Positions 5,237-5,999 of a stretch of 5,999 nucleotides of DNA are shown here, piece by piece; the stretch's first letter is position 1; each line of letters begins with the position of its first letter. The stretch is from Candidatus Saccharimonadota bacterium. Its GTDB lineage: Bacteria; Patescibacteriota; Saccharimonadia; Saccharimonadales; Saccharimonadaceae. The stretch covers positions 1 to 5,999 of the forward strand of contig UNSP01000017.1 in the NCBI GenBank assembly GCA_900556355.1, read 5' to 3'. Both the position numbers and the translations under genes were made by a program. The notes below the pieces were generated by a model. That model was not told where the DNA came from. It ran no database searches and saw nothing but the letters and a program-made list of their open reading frames with translations.

Positions 5237-5245
5237 TGATAAAAT
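5237..5245 (+). promoter_or_regulatory. Extended -10 promoter of the dihydrouridine synthase gene, predicted leaderless
   Basis: TGATAAAAT (5237-5245) is followed by seven bases (AACAGAG) and the ATG at 5253. It follows the same TGnTAAAAT pattern and spacing as the promoters of the two other complete genes. It sits immediately behind the T-tract of the terminator. No -35 is evident, since the expected place lies inside the terminator stem. Confidence 0.6.
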
Positions 5246-5252
5246 AACAGAG

Positions 5253-5999
5253 ATGACATCATTTTGGGACAACCTACCGCAGCCATTCTTTATCTTGGCG
5301 CCCATGGAAGCCGTCACTGACGTGGTGTTTCGCCATGTCGTCAAGCAGGCGGGCGCGCCCGACGTGTTTTTCACCGAGTTTGCCAACGCCACTGGCTGGG
5401 TACACGCTGGCGATAAAGCCATCGCTGGGCGGCTCATCAAAACTGACGACGAACATCCATTAGTCGCCCAAATCTGGGGCGGCAAGCCGGGCGACATGGA
5501 GCAATTTGCCGCTCACTGCGCGAAGCTCGGCTTTGACGGCATCGACATTAACATGGGCTGTCCCGCCAAATCCGCCATCAAAAGCGGAGGAGCCGCACTG
5601 ATCCACCGCCCCGACGTAGCGGTCGCCGCCATCGCCGCCGCCAAAACCGCCGGGCTACCGGTCAGTGTGAAAACACGGCTGGGCTATACTTATATCGACG
5701 AATGGCGCGAATGGCTTAGCACCTTACTCGCGCAAAACCTCGCCAACCTGACTATCCACCTCCGTACCAAAAAAGAAATGAGCAAAGTCCCAGCGCACTA
5801 CGAGCTCATCGACGACATCGTCAAACTACGCGATGAAATCGCTCCGCAAACTCTCTTGACTATCAACGGCGACATCCGCGACCGCGCCCACGGCGAAGAA
5901 CTATTTAGAGCCCACCCAGGCCTAAACGGCATCATGATCGGACGGGGAGTTTTTAGCGATCCGTTTTGCTTTCGAGCGTCTCGAGTGGTACCTCAGAAA
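5253..5999 (+). CDS. dus: tRNA-dihydrouridine synthase, N-terminal 249 codons (runs off the right edge)
   Basis: Enzymes of this family use FMN and NADPH to reduce uridines in the D-loop (or other sites) of tRNA. Seen: an FMN-binding TIM-barrel start with [13 protein letters not shown] (residues 15-27), then [10 protein letters not shown] (73-82). The Dus signature [19 protein letters not shown] (99-117) has the catalytic cysteine at 103. It is followed by SVKTRLGY (138-145) with K140, IHLRTKKEM (168-176) with H169, INGDI (204-208) and a late phosphate-binding [11 protein letters not shown] (230-240). All key residues are present. Typical members have 310-340 residues, so only the C-terminal helical domain is missing, cut by the window edge. 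The start is set by the -10 element seven bases upstream and by the family's usual short N-terminus. Codons are richer in G/C at the third position (many GCC, GGC, ATC, GAC) than in the helicase gene. The exact subfamily and tRNA position cannot be told. Confidence 0.94.
   Translation, partial: MTSFWDNLPQPFFILAPMEAVTDVVFRHVVKQAGAPDVFFTEFANATGWVHAGDKAIAGRLIKTDDEHPLVAQIWGGKPGDMEQFAAHCAKLGFDGIDINMGCPAKSAIKSGGAALIHRPDVAVAAIAAAKTAGLPVSVKTRLGYTYIDEWREWLSTLLAQNLANLTIHLRTKKEMSKVPAHYELIDDIVKLRDEIAPQTLLTINGDIRDRAHGEELFRAHPGLNGIMIGRGVFSDPFCFRASRVVPQK

Overview
The window looks like part of a small, compact bacterial genome, most likely Candidatus Saccharibacteria (TM7) or a related Patescibacteria lineage. 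This rests on recalled resemblance of the proteins (a conserved unknown protein paired with a P-type ATPase, and a one-chain UvrD helicase-nuclease) and on start sites with no leader or ribosome binding site. No database was searched, so the placement is an inference. All stops seen are TAA or TAG, and no in-frame TGA suggests a changed genetic code.

Layout. Minus strand, left edge: a 162-residue protein of unknown function (912 to 424) runs into the first 141 codons of a P-type cation-transport ATPase (424 to beyond base 1) through a TAATG stop/start overlap. A 280-base divergent gap follows. It holds outward-facing promoters at both ends and what looks like the tail of a decayed minus-strand gene (968-1165). 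On the plus strand, 1193-4489 encodes a 1098-residue SF1 (UvrD/AdnB-like) helicase with a C-terminal PD-(D/E)XK nuclease domain. At the right edge, 5253 onward is the first 249 codons of a tRNA-dihydrouridine synthase.

The unusual part is the 763-base gap 4490-5252. It has its own promoter (4508-4536) and ends in a textbook intrinsic terminator (5199-5235). Between them is a GC-rich stretch full of perfect stem-loops. It includes three hairpins at the 5' end, a run of five nearly nose-to-tail hairpins, and an 81-base tRNA-like fold (7-bp acceptor stem flush against a 5-bp T-arm with a TTCGACA loop, no D stem, long H2-like arm). It also has a 16-bp hairpin and long-range complementarities between its ends. 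A 58-codon open frame with a protein-like codon pattern and a purine-rich SD-like tract lies inside it but lacks ATG or GTG. I read this as one transcript of about 690 nt, a large structured RNA that may also carry a small ORF. I could not match it to RNase P RNA, canonical tmRNA, group I or II introns, or SRP RNA.

Three start sites (912 minus, 1193 plus, 5253 plus) share an extended -10 of the form TGnTAAAAT ending 6-7 bases before ATG. This would place transcription starts at or next to the ATG and predicts leaderless mRNAs.
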